Assembly: GCF_002754935.1 (NCBI RefSeq)
Contig: NZ_CP018092.1
Location: 310,001 to 374,000 of the forward strand
DNA length: 64,000 bases
Direction of reading: 5' to 3'
From: Thermostichus lividus PCC 6715
GTDB lineage: Bacteria; Cyanobacteriota; Cyanobacteriia; Thermosynechococcales; Thermosynechococcaceae
Shown: one piece after another, positions 22,700 through 31,141 of the stretch
Numbering within the stretch: the first letter of the stretch is position 1
Layout: each line of letters opens with the position of its first letter
The notes under the pieces: generated by a model
What the model saw: the letters and a program-made list of their open reading frames with translations, nothing else
Databases searched by the model: none
What the model was told of the DNA's origin: nothing
Program-made: the position numbers and the translations under genes

Positions 22700-23758
22700 A
22701 TGTTCTCACACATTAATGAGAACCAACAACCGCAAATGGTAGATATTAGTGACAAAGACGTGAGCGATCGCCGTGCAGTGGCCGCTGCCCTCATTGAGTT
22801 GCCCCCTGTCTTTCTCGCTTACCAGCAGGAGAATGAGCTATGCCTGAAAAAAGGCGCCGTGCTGCAAACGGCCATCATTGCCGGCACCATGGCCGTGAAA
22901 CGAACCGCTGAGGCCATTCCCTTTTGCCACCCCCTACCCATTACCGCCTGTCAGTTCCGCTGTGAACTGCTGCCCCTTGCGGACAAGCTGCAAATTCGCC
23001 TTGAGTGCGAGGTCAAAACCCGCGATCGCACCGGTGTGGAAATGGAAAGTCTCCACGGGGTTACTGTTGCTGCCCTCACTGTCTATGACATGTGCAAGGC
23101 GCTCAGTAGCAACATTGTGATTCGTGACGTACGCTTGCTGGCTAAAAGTGGCGGCAAAAAGACCCTCGGCCAATACCCCCTTTACGGCTTAGTCCTCACG
23201 GGCGGCAAAAGTGAACGCATGGGACGGGATAAAGCCCTCCTAGACTATTATGGTCAGCCCCACGCCCAATACCTCTACCACCTGCTGAGCCAGTATTGTG
23301 AACAGGTTTTTTTATCGGCGCGATCGCAGCAATGGCAGGGCACCCCCCTTGCCGACCTGCCGACCCTTGGGGATACTCTTCCCAGTGAAGGCCCCATCTC
23401 TGGGATTCTAACGGCCTTACGCACCTACTCCCAAGTGAACTGGCTAGTGGTGGCCTGTGATCTGCCCTACCTCAAGGCCGAAACGCTGTTTCCCTTACTC
23501 CAGCAGTACCGTGAAGATGTGGTAGCGACCTGCTATCATCATCCCCAAGAGCGTTTTCCTGAGCCGCTGTGCGCTATTTACACCCCCCAAGCCCTAGGGG
23601 TCTTTGAAGCGGCCTATGCAGCAGGAGAGCGCTGCCCGGTCAAGGTACTCCAGCAAGCGGTGTGCCATTGTATTGCTCCGTGCCACCCTACGACAACCGC
23701 TAACATCAACACCCCCGAAGACTATACCCACGCCTTGCACGATGTCCGCGCCCAATAG
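22700..23758 (+). CDS. moaC: MoaC-MobA fusion protein (molybdopterin synthesis)
   Basis: 352 residues from ATG 22700 ('MFSHINENQQPQMVDIS'); an upstream in-frame ATG at 22670 is less likely. Residues about 1-155 are MoaC (cyclic pyranopterin monophosphate synthase) with 'MVDISDKDVSDRRAVA', 'AIPFCHPLPI', 'GVEMESLHGVTVAALTVYDMCKA' and the catalytic Lys in 'LLAKSGGKKT'. From residue about 160 a MobA-type GMP transferase follows ('GLVLTGGKSERMGRDKALLDYYG', 'VACDLPYLKAE'). The fusion links the second step of cofactor synthesis with the last. moaD and moaE follow. Confidence 0.93.
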   Translation: MFSHINENQQPQMVDISDKDVSDRRAVAAALIELPPVFLAYQQENELCLKKGAVLQTAIIAGTMAVKRTAEAIPFCHPLPITACQFRCELLPLADKLQIRLECEVKTRDRTGVEMESLHGVTVAALTVYDMCKALSSNIVIRDVRLLAKSGGKKTLGQYPLYGLVLTGGKSERMGRDKALLDYYGQPHAQYLYHLLSQYCEQVFLSARSQQWQGTPLADLPTLGDTLPSEGPISGILTALRTYSQVNWLVVACDLPYLKAETLFPLLQQYREDVVATCYHHPQERFPEPLCAIYTPQALGVFEAAYAAGERCPVKVLQQAVCHCIAPCHPTTTANINTPEDYTHALHDVRAQ

Positions 23759-24002
23759 TCCTAAAATCATTCACCTGCGCTACTTTGCCCTCCTGCGCGA
23801 ACAGGCGCACACCGAGAGTGAAGAGCGCCCCACCACTGCTGGTACCTATGCTGAACTCTATCAGGAACTCCAGAGGTGCTACGGCTTTTCACTGCCCCTA
23901 GGACAGATGAAAGTGGCTGTTAACGATACCTTTGTGGATCTCAGTACGCCTGTGCAGGAGGGGGATGACGTTGTCTTTATTCCACCGGTGGCGGGGGGCT
24001 AA
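23742..24002 (+). CDS. moaD: MoaD, molybdopterin synthase small subunit
   Basis: 86 residues from ATG 23742, overlapping the end of moaC-mobA by 17 bases. It is ubiquitin-like, with the C-terminal 'DDVVFIPPVAGG' whose final Gly-Gly is adenylated and thiocarboxylated to carry sulphur. It works with MoaE to insert the dithiolene sulphurs into precursor Z. The frame is open further upstream, but only the part from 23742 resembles MoaD. Confidence 0.93.
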   Translation: MSAPNSPKIIHLRYFALLREQAHTESEERPTTAGTYAELYQELQRCYGFSLPLGQMKVAVNDTFVDLSTPVQEGDDVVFIPPVAGG

Positions 24003-24004
24003 AG

Positions 24005-24439
24005 GTGACTATTTGCCAGTTTTCCCTAGCGGCTGAGCCGTTGCATCCAGCGGTTCTCAGCCGCCCTTTGGCACATCTGGCGGCGGGTGCCTTCGTCAGC
24101 TTTGAAGGCTGGGTGCGCAATCACAACGCAGGCAAAACAGTGTTAGCCCTTGAGTATGAGGTCTATACCACCCTTGCCCTCAAAGAGGGGGAGCGCATCG
24201 TTGCGACAGCCATTGAGCGGTTTGACCTCCTCGGGGCGATCGCCTACCACCGTTACGGAACACTCCAACTAGGAGACATTGCTGTTTGGGTGGGCACCAC
24301 GGCAGCGCATCGGCGCCAAGCATTTGCTGGAACCGCCTATATCATTGATGAAATCAAATGCCGCCTACCCATCTGGAAGAAAGAGTACTATGCTGGTGCT
24401 CCTGCTACTTGGGTCTATTGCCGTGAGCATCGCCACTGA
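24005..24439 (+). CDS. moaE: MoaE, molybdopterin synthase large subunit
   Basis: 144 residues, GTG start two bases after the moaD stop. It contains the MoaE core 'GAFVSFEGWVRNHNAGKTVLALEYEVY', 'HRYGTLQLGDIAVWVGTTAAHRRQAF' and 'RLPIWKKEYYAGAPATWV' with the catalytic lysines of 'IWKKE'. Together with MoaD it makes molybdopterin. Last gene of the moaC-mobA/moaD/moaE operon; moaA and moaB-like genes are not in the window, and moeA is at 38595. Confidence 0.94.
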   Translation: MTICQFSLAAEPLHPAVLSRPLAHLAAGAFVSFEGWVRNHNAGKTVLALEYEVYTTLALKEGERIVATAIERFDLLGAIAYHRYGTLQLGDIAVWVGTTAAHRRQAFAGTAYIIDEIKCRLPIWKKEYYAGAPATWVYCREHRH

Positions 24440-24483
24440 GGAACCAGACGAGTGCCGCCTATCCACCATCAGATAAGCAACGC

Positions 24484-24665
24484 TGATTGATCGGATTTGA
24501 AACTTCTCTGTGTCGAATGAATTTTTTTTGAGATTTTTGGTATAGACTTACGCTCAGTCCAAAAGCAATTCACATAGATAAAATACTATGGATTGTTTGA
24601 TTTTTAGATCAAGCTAAATAGGCACTCAATGACTTTGAAGCAAGTGATTGATCGGCCTTGATCAA
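24484..24665 (+). promoter_or_regulatory. Repeated TTGATC/GATCAA half-sites upstream of sbtA
   Basis: Within the 313 bases before sbtA the 11-mer TGATTGATCGG occurs twice (24484-24494 and 24645-24655). The second copy forms a perfect inverted repeat TTGATC-N6-GATCAA (24648-24665), and GATCAAGCT also occurs at 24607-24615. LysR-type regulators (CcmR/NdhR, CmpR) control the inducible bicarbonate systems of cyanobacteria and bind short inverted repeats of this kind. The assignment to one of them is inference. Confidence 0.45.
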
Positions 24666-24752
24666 GCTGATCTACGCCTGACTCACGAGCACGATTACCG
24701 TCGCTGGTGTGCTGTTCTAACCCCTACTATCCAATTCACAGAGGAATGAACC

Positions 24753-25883
24753 GTGGATTTCTTGTCCAATTTCCTAATGGATTTCGTGAAGCAGTTGCAG
24801 TCCCCAACCCTCAGCTTTCTGTTGGGGGGTATGGTGCTTGCGGCTCTCGGAAGTCAACTCCAGATTCCGGAGTCAATTTGCAAGATCATCATCTTCATGC
24901 TGCTGGCTAAAATTGGCCTCACTGGGGGCATGGCCATCCGTAATTCCAATTTAACGGAGATGGTTTTACCTGTAGCATTCTCTATCCTGTTAGGGATTCT
25001 CATTGTCTTCATTGCCCGCTATACGTTGGCTAAGTTGCCCAAGGTCAAAACTGTGGATGCGATCGCCACCGGCGGCTTGTTTGGTGCGGTGAGTGGCTCA
25101 ACAATGGCGGCTGCCCTAGCACTTTTAGATGAGCAAAAGGTTGCCTATGAAGCATGGGCAGGGGCGCTCTATCCCTTTATGGATATTCCAGCCCTTGTCA
25201 CTGCAATTGTGATAGCCAACATTTATCTCAATAAGAAGAAGCTTGCTGCCACCGCCGAGTCCTCCCTAGAAGAGTCGCTCAGCAAGCAGTCTGTCGCCGC
25301 AGGGGAGTACTCTGACCCGCAAAATTACCCGAGCACGCGCCAACAGTACCTCCGGCTAAAGCAGCGACCTGAGAATGCTCGGGTCAAGATATGGCCCATT
25401 GTCCAAGAAAGTCTCCAAGGACCAGCTCTCTCAGCAATGTTGTTGGGAATTGCCCTTGGCCTGTTTGCTCGCCCCGAAAGTGTCTATGAAAACTTTTACA
25501 ATCCCCTATTCCGTGGTTTGCTTTCGATCTTGATGTTGGTGATGGGAATGGAGGCATGGTCACGCATTGGCGAGTTGCGCAAGGTGGCTCAGTGGTACGT
25601 TGTATATAGTGTGGTGGCACCGATAGTGCATGGGTTGATGGCCTTTGGCCTTGGTATGATTGCCCATTACACGACGGGATTTAGTATGGGAGGAGTTGTG
25701 GTTCTCGCCGTCATTGCGGCCTCCAGTTCAGATATTTCTGGTCCTCCCACTTTACGTGCTGGTATTCCATCGGCGAATCCCTCCGCTTACATTGGTTCCT
25801 CCACTGCAATCGGTACCCCCATTGCAATCGGCGTGTGCATTCCCCTATTCTTCGGGTTGGCGCAGGCGATCGGTGGCATTTAG
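24753..25883 (+). CDS. sbtA: Sodium-dependent bicarbonate transporter SbtA
   Basis: 376 residues, about ten membrane segments in two inverted halves, with the family N-terminus 'MDFLSNFLMDFVKQLQSPTLSFLLGGM'. A central cytoplasmic loop (about residues 155-215, hydrophilic, 'KKKLAATAESSLEES') separates the halves and is the usual regulatory region contacted by SbtB. Conserved pore segments include 'GLFGAVSGSTMAAAL' and 'AAASSSDISGPPTLRAGIP'. It imports bicarbonate with sodium across the plasma membrane for the CO2-concentrating mechanism. The product starts with GTG (24753), with GAGGAA a few bases upstream. sbtB follows. Confidence 0.96.
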   Translation: MDFLSNFLMDFVKQLQSPTLSFLLGGMVLAALGSQLQIPESICKIIIFMLLAKIGLTGGMAIRNSNLTEMVLPVAFSILLGILIVFIARYTLAKLPKVKTVDAIATGGLFGAVSGSTMAAALALLDEQKVAYEAWAGALYPFMDIPALVTAIVIANIYLNKKKLAATAESSLEESLSKQSVAAGEYSDPQNYPSTRQQYLRLKQRPENARVKIWPIVQESLQGPALSAMLLGIALGLFARPESVYENFYNPLFRGLLSILMLVMGMEAWSRIGELRKVAQWYVVYSVVAPIVHGLMAFGLGMIAHYTTGFSMGGVVVLAVIAASSSDISGPPTLRAGIPSANPSAYIGSSTAIGTPIAIGVCIPLFFGLAQAIGGI

Positions 25884-25962
25884 GGTTCGATAGGTCGTGG
25901 TCTGTACTTACTCTCTGGGCTGACCAGACCACATTAGATGAACATAGCCAATACACATCTGA

Positions 25963-26310
<348 letters not shown>

Positions 26311-26322
26311 GTTAGGTGAGTC

Positions 26323-26366
26323 AAGACCCAAATAGTTGAGACCTATCTCGGCTGTCTGGGTCTTTT
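26323..26366 (+). terminator. Terminator after sbtB
   Basis: AAGACCCA at 26323-26330 pairs with TGGGTCTT (26357-26364), followed by TTGG; a smaller GAGA/TCTC stem lies inside the loop. It is about 12 bases after the sbtB stop. Confidence 0.6.
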
Positions 26367-26509
26367 GGTTGACAGGTTCATCTCCATTGAGTCACGCAGT
26401 CCCTGTCCGTGCACGGGTGAATTTTTTGTAGATGTTTTCATAGGGAGGGGCACTGGACTACTGCCTCTACTATATCTGCATAGACTTTGATCAACATGGA
26501 GCAAACACC

Positions 26510-26755
26510 ATGGACAAGTTTGACCCCACTCAGCTACGAAGCCAATTTGATAACACCAGTGAAGGCTGGCTAGTTCATGTATATAGTGGCGATCGCCGTC
26601 TGCTGTGCGTCTTGGACTCGTCCCATGCTTGGACGTTTTTGCTAGGCTGCGGGGTCGGTATTCTACTGGCGCTGGGGTGGTTTAATCTTGCCAAATACAG
26701 CCCATCTACGACGTATGTTCCGGCAACAACTCCCCCTCAGGGGCTGATTGATTAG
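26510..26755 (+). CDS. Small membrane protein, unknown function
   Basis: 81 residues from ATG 26510. The first 45 residues are soluble and contain 'EGWLVHVYSGDRRLLCVLDSSHAW'; one membrane span follows (about 43-62, 'FLLGCGVGILLALGWFNLA'), then a short Pro/Thr-rich tail. Its ribosome binding site is weak (GGAGC near 26496). It is compositionally similar to its neighbours, not foreign. No family recognised; its position downstream of sbtAB does not prove a link, since a terminator separates them. Confidence 0.55.
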   Translation: MDKFDPTQLRSQFDNTSEGWLVHVYSGDRRLLCVLDSSHAWTFLLGCGVGILLALGWFNLAKYSPSTTYVPATTPPQGLID

Positions 26756-26792
26756 CCTAACCATCAATCACATCTTTCAGGGGTAGCAGTCA

Positions 26793-26822
26793 CAAAAAAG
26801 GGGGGCTAGCCCCCTTCTTCTA
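26793..26822. terminator. Bidirectional terminator
   Basis: The perfect palindrome GGGGGCTAGCCCCC (26801-26814) is preceded by CAAAAAAG and followed by TTCTTCT. On the minus strand it reads stem then TTTTTTG, so it ends the DUF928 transcript best; on the plus strand it can end the small membrane gene. Confidence 0.8.
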
Positions 26823-26886
26823 AAACTTATTGCTTTTTTAGGACGAGAGAGAGATCTAAGGTGCATTGATCGCCAACCCCCCTTGA

Positions 26887-27635
26887 TTAGTTGGGCTGCA
26901 GCCGTTGCACCATCAGGGGGTTACTCAGGCGATTCAGCCCCACGCTATCAGATGTCATTAACTCGGTCCACAGGGTTGCCGTTTTGGTGTCGTTGGGTTG
27001 CTGCTGCCGTAGGTTGACCAAAACATTGAGGGCATCATACCAAAGACCATTGGCCGCCAGTAATTCATAGGCTTCCACTGGGGTTGCCTTGGATAACTGC
27101 TTGGCCAACGCTTCAGGCATTGGAACCCGCTGTACCCATCCTTCCACAAAGCGAATTTGCGAGGGATCAGGATCGGCAGGGTTACAAATGAGACTCACTG
27201 TCCAACGGTAATCAACCCCTTCCATGAGGGGCGGCACCTTGCCATCCAGAGTGAGGCTATCCAAGCGAGGACGACCCGCTAAGGGCAAGGTCTGGGAGTA
27301 GATTTCTACTTGCCCACCATCAGGTCGAGACTGAAACAGGGTAAACTCCATCGCTTGATAATTATTGGCGGGTAGATACCAATAAAACGTGGGTCGATTG
27401 GCTGTTGTCAAGCCAATGTTGGTGACCGGAACTAGAGTAGTCAGGTCAGGTTCTGTTGCACTCGTTTCTACTTTGCACGCCCCACGGGTTGCCGCCCCTT
27501 CACGGTTCCCCGGACGCGACAAATTAGCGGGGGGGTAAAGCCTGCCCAACTGACGCCAGCATTTAGAAGCACCGCCGCCAACCCCCATGACAGAATATGA
27601 GTCATTGAAATGGGACGATATGGGTAAGTCTTCAT
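26887..27635 (-). pseudogene. DUF928 protein, frameshifted near the signal peptide
   Basis: The C-terminal 200 residues are a clear DUF928 domain ('LTTLVPVTNIGLTTANRPTFYWYLP', 'YRWTVSLICNPADPDPSQIRFVEGWVQRV', 'GLWYDALNVLVNLRQQQPND'). A signal peptide ('MTHILSWGLAAVLLNAGVSWA', from ATG 27635) lies in another frame. The two join if one C is added to the minus-strand C7 tract (G7 at 27529-27535), giving ..WAGFTPPANLSRPGNREG. DUF928 proteins are exported cyanobacterial proteins of unknown function. A full-length paralogue with an N-terminal TPR is at 50389. The break may be a sequencing error, slippage-based switching or true loss. Confidence 0.8.
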
Positions 27636-27995
27636 GGATTTAATCCTTAATATCACGCACAATAGGCAGAGATTTATAACCCGAAGCAGTCACTGAACTA
27701 ACCTACTGCCACACTATTACCTTACTTGAAGGAGTAAAGGCCAAGGGTGATGCTGCCAATGCTGTTGTCATGATCATTATCACGATGCGTAGTTGATGAG
27801 AGACACATTCACCCTTCTAGACCTAATTACCCATAGGTATGGGCATTTCTCGATACGACGGTTGCAACCGTACCAGAGTTCCCAAGAAACGAAGGCCAGG
27901 GCAGGGAATGGTTCCGGTAGTTGCTGTCTATACTGGAAGGTATATTTACTAGCTAGTTTGTTTTTTCATTACCATCTTTTAGGGCTTGTTAGTCC
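27636..27995. other. Intergenic region with a 14-bp perfect palindrome
   Basis: No gene-like frame is seen. ACGGTTGCAACCGT at 27858-27871 is a perfect palindrome suited to a dimeric regulator of the hydrolase gene at 27996. TGATCATTATCA near 27771-27782 is Fur-like but weak. The stretch holds the promoters of the divergent DUF928 and hydrolase genes. Confidence 0.4.
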
Positions 27996-29693
27996 GTGAA
28001 GAGATACTCTGGAAACGCCCGTTGCTCATGGCTGCTGTTTGTTATAACAGGAGCGGTAATTTTTGGGTCAGCTTCCTTTAATAGCTCAGCTCAGGCAGCA
28101 GAAACAATTATTTTCCGCTATGGTTTTTTGGAGCGATCGCTAGCGGTTAACGACTTAGAAACCTTTGTGGAAACTGGGGCTGTTTCAGCGGAGTTAGGTG
28201 CCTACTTGCGCCTGTTACCCCTTGCGCGCCGGCAACAGCTGCGATCGGCACTGCAAGAACGGCTGCGTCTTGCACCAGTGGCTGTGGCGCAACTTCTCTA
28301 CTCCCCTTTAGGTAAAGAACTATTAAATCAGGCGGCAACAATTATTCAAACCCAAGCTCGCCACAGTAATACCTATGCCCTCCGTGCTGCGCTGATTACT
28401 GCCGCTGCTGACCCCGAAGGTTTAACTGCCCTGAGCCTGATTCGCCACTATCCCTCGAGGAGCATCCGCGTTGACTTACAAAAAGGGTTGACCATTCTTA
28501 AAAACTTTCAAGCCACCATCCGTGAAACCGAAACAATTCTAGACGTGGTGCGGCAGCAGTCAGTGGTGGATGAGTGGCAGCAAAACGTCCCCGCAGTACA
28601 ATCGCTACTACACCCCGGCGGGGGACGTTGGCTGGAAATGCCTTGGAGCGTTGAGGATCGCTCACCGCGTCGCTTACAGTTAACAGGACAGCCCCGTACC
28701 ATTGAAGTGGATGTTTACTTGCCCCTTGTGGCTTCCCAGCAATTGGTGCCCGTGGTTGTTATTTCCCATGGCTTGGGGGCAAATCGCCACAGCTATCGCT
28801 ATTTGAGCCAGCACTTGGCCTCCCATGGCTTTGCGGTGCTTGCCCTTGAGCACGCAGGAAGTTCTACGCGGCAACTTTTGTCTTTTCCGGTGGGTTATAC
28901 CAGTGCCTATGCAGCGGCACAAGAGTTTCTGGATCGCCCTTTGGATGTCACCTTTGTTCTGAATCACCTCAGTGAATTTCCCGAGCAGTTACACCCATGG
29001 CAGGGGCGGCTCAACCTTGAGGGCGTTGCCATGATTGGTCAGTCCTTTGGCGGCTATACTGCCCTAGCCCTTGCAGGGGCGCGTCTTGACTTTGAACAGT
29101 TGGCGCGCCACTGTCCCAGTAACATTCTGGATTCGTTTAATGTGTCGCTGTTGTTGCAGTGTCAAGCCCAAACGTTACCGCCGCGCACCTATGATTTCCA
29201 AGACCGGCGAATTAAGGCGGTGTTAGCGGTGAATCCAATTACCAGTGCCCTCTTTAGCCCGCGATCGCTGGCGCAATTGACTATCCCCGTCATGTTTGTG
29301 GCTGGTAGTAATGATACGATCGCCCCCGCGGTGTCTGAGCAAATCTATCCCTTTACATGGCTGACTACGCGCGATCGCTACCTTGCCCTGATTGACGATG
29401 CCACCCATTTTTCAACCATTGGCGAAGCTCGGGCCAATGAACCCGTTATGCCGGTGCCTGCTCGCCTTGTGGGGGCCACGCCACCGCGATCACGGGCGTA
29501 CCTGAAGGCATTGAGCCTAGCGTTTTTGCGCGCTCACCTCCTAGAGGATGAAACGGCGCGCCAGTGGCTTACCCCCGCTGCTGCGTCGGCTCTGAGTATT
29601 CCACCCCATTCCCTGAGCTTGACCCACTCCTTGGCAACACCGATGCTGGATACAGCCTTGGATCAATTGGCAGTTACCCGCCGCGATCGCTAA
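27996..29693 (+). CDS. Secreted alpha/beta hydrolase (DUF1400 + dienelactone hydrolase/PAF-acetylhydrolase type)
   Basis: 565 residues, GTG start. A signal peptide (about 1-34, 'LLFVITGAVIFGSASFNSSAQAAE') is followed by a DUF1400-type helical domain (about 35-180, 'FRYGFLERSLAVNDLETFVETG'), which is common on exported cyanobacterial hydrolases. The alpha/beta hydrolase domain follows, with 'VVISHGLGANRHSYRYLSQHLASHGFAVLALEHAG', nucleophile Ser in 'GQSFGGYT', acid in 'VAGSNDTIAPA' and His in 'DDATHFS'. All three catalytic residues are present. It probably acts on esters or lipids in the periplasm. The substrate is unknown. Confidence 0.88.
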   Translation: MKRYSGNARCSWLLFVITGAVIFGSASFNSSAQAAETIIFRYGFLERSLAVNDLETFVETGAVSAELGAYLRLLPLARRQQLRSALQERLRLAPVAVAQLLYSPLGKELLNQAATIIQTQARHSNTYALRAALITAAADPEGLTALSLIRHYPSRSIRVDLQKGLTILKNFQATIRETETILDVVRQQSVVDEWQQNVPAVQSLLHPGGGRWLEMPWSVEDRSPRRLQLTGQPRTIEVDVYLPLVASQQLVPVVVISHGLGANRHSYRYLSQHLASHGFAVLALEHAGSSTRQLLSFPVGYTSAYAAAQEFLDRPLDVTFVLNHLSEFPEQLHPWQGRLNLEGVAMIGQSFGGYTALALAGARLDFEQLARHCPSNILDSFNVSLLLQCQAQTLPPRTYDFQDRRIKAVLAVNPITSALFSPRSLAQLTIPVMFVAGSNDTIAPAVSEQIYPFTWLTTRDRYLALIDDATHFSTIGEARANEPVMPVPARLVGATPPRSRAYLKALSLAFLRAHLLEDETARQWLTPAAASALSIPPHSLSLTHSLATPMLDTALDQLAVTRRDR

Positions 29694-29714
29694 GGGCGGC
29701 GACACACATTGGGG

Positions 29715-30293
29715 CTAGCGCTGCGCCTGAGTGCCATACATCGCCTGCAACACAACCGCAGGGTTCACCAGTTGACCGCGATGCCGCAACGTCCAGTGTA
29801 AATGAGGACCGGTGGTTCGCCCTGTCATCCCCACTCGGCCAATGCGCGCCCCCGTGGGTACTCGCTGTCCCTCTAAAATGAGCACTCCCCCTGGGCGATC
29901 TACCATGGCGCGGCCTTGGGGGGTTTGCTCAACTCGACCTTTCATGTGGCAATAGACGTGCTCCCATGCCCCTGAACGGATTCGCACCAAGGTGCCACAG
30001 GCGGTATCGTCCGAGACTTCAATCACCTGACCTGCCCACCAGTTACGAATGTAACTGCCTTCGGGGGCAGCAAAGTCAAGACCATTGTGGAATTCTGTGG
30101 TTGGTTCCCCCGTGGGCGATCGCCGGTAGCCGAAGGGTGAGCTATAGCCCTGAAAATTTTCTACAGGAAATGAAGCATCATTCCAGCGTAAGGTTCCTTG
30201 GCTACTATTTTGGGACGGTTGGCTCAGCTTGGGACTGCCCAGCACACCACCAAGGGCGATCGCCAATGCCAGACTGATTCGCTGCCAGTGCAT
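29715..30293 (-). CDS. M23-family (LytM) peptidase
   Basis: 192 residues with an N-terminal signal peptide ('ISLALAIALGGVLGS'). The LytM zinc-site residues are present: His and Asp in 'EFHNGLDFAAPEG' and the HxH in 'TGPHLHWTLRHRG'. Members cut peptide cross-links in peptidoglycan in the periplasm. It is convergent with the hydrolase gene (21 bases between stops) and divergent from isiB. Confidence 0.9.
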   Translation of the reverse strand: MHWQRISLALAIALGGVLGSPKLSQPSQNSSQGTLRWNDASFPVENFQGYSSPFGYRRSPTGEPTTEFHNGLDFAAPEGSYIRNWWAGQVIEVSDDTACGTLVRIRSGAWEHVYCHMKGRVEQTPQGRAMVDRPGGVLILEGQRVPTGARIGRVGMTGRTTGPHLHWTLRHRGQLVNPAVVLQAMYGTQAQR

Positions 30294-30424
30294 AGTTCAA
30301 CTCCTCACCATCTCTTTGTGGCTCCTTTTAGCCTACGGCTTTAGACCACTGTTGATGCACACCGTTCCCTATTCTAGGGGCACCCCCTTGTTTTCGCACT
30401 CCACCCTTGAAGTTTATTGAGATT

Positions 30425-30436
30425 TTATTGCAATAA
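30425..30436. promoter_or_regulatory. Palindrome upstream of isiB, possible Fur-type site
   Basis: TTATTGCAATAA is a perfect 12-bp palindrome about 100 bases before isiB in an AT-rich stretch. Flavodoxin genes are usually Fur-repressed in cyanobacteria, but this sequence is only a partial match to a Fur box. Confidence 0.3.
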
Positions 30437-30536
30437 TAGGCTAGGGGGATTTAGCCAACCATTGCCCCCGCTGTCCCGATTGCCCCAGATAGCCCTAGGA
30501 GAACGCCACCGTGAACCGATTTAGAGGACGTTATCA

Positions 30537-31049
30537 ATGGCAAAAATTGGCCTATTCTACGGCACCCAGACCGGCAACACCCAGATGATTGCCGAAAAGA
30601 TTCAGACTGCTTTTGGTGGAGCAGACATCGTCGCACTGCACGACATTGCCGATGCCGAACCAGAAGATTTTCGCAACTACAGTTACCTGATTATTGGCTG
30701 CCCCACGTGGAATATTGGCGAGTTACAGGCTGACTGGGAGGGATTCTACGATGAGCTAGAGGCAATTGACTTCAGCAACAAAAAAGTGGCCTACTTTGGT
30801 GCCGGCGATCAGGTGGGCTATGCGGATAACTTTGGCGATGCCATTGGCATTCTTGAGGCCAAAATTAGTGAGCAGGGCGGCAGTACCGTCGGCTATTGGC
30901 CTACCACTGGCTACGACTTTAATGAGTCAAAAGCGCTGCGGGGCAACCAATTTGTGGGGTTGCTCATTGACGAAGACAACCAATCTGAGCTAACGGATCA
31001 ACGCATCCAACAGTGGGTGGCACAGCTAAGGACTGAATTCGATCTTTAG
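30537..31049 (+). CDS. isiB: Flavodoxin IsiB
   Basis: 170 residues, the length of long-chain cyanobacterial flavodoxins. The FMN phosphate loop 'FYGTQTGNTQMIAEKI' and the isoalloxazine segments 'GCPTWNIGELQADWEGFYDEL' and 'YFGAGDQVGYADNFGDAIG' are intact. It replaces ferredoxin as electron carrier from photosystem I when iron is scarce. The neighbouring Fur box at 31102 and Crp-type regulator suggest an iron-related cluster. Confidence 0.97.
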   Translation: MAKIGLFYGTQTGNTQMIAEKIQTAFGGADIVALHDIADAEPEDFRNYSYLIIGCPTWNIGELQADWEGFYDELEAIDFSNKKVAYFGAGDQVGYADNFGDAIGILEAKISEQGGSTVGYWPTTGYDFNESKALRGNQFVGLLIDEDNQSELTDQRIQQWVAQLRTEFDL

Positions 31050-31101
31050 GCCTGCTGCGGGCAACTCTCTGAAACGGGCGCGAGGGTTGCCTCAATATTC
31101 T

Positions 31102-31117
31102 GATAATGATAATCAGC
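31102..31117. promoter_or_regulatory. Fur box upstream of the Crp-type regulator
   Basis: The stretch from 31102 (GATAATGATAATCAGC) matches 14 of the first 15 or so bases of the classical Fur consensus GATAATGATAATCATTATC. It lies about 25-40 bases before the regulator's ATG at 31142, where it would block transcription in iron-replete cells. Confidence 0.7.
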
Positions 31118-31141
31118 CTTAAAATACTTAAGGGGGTAGCC

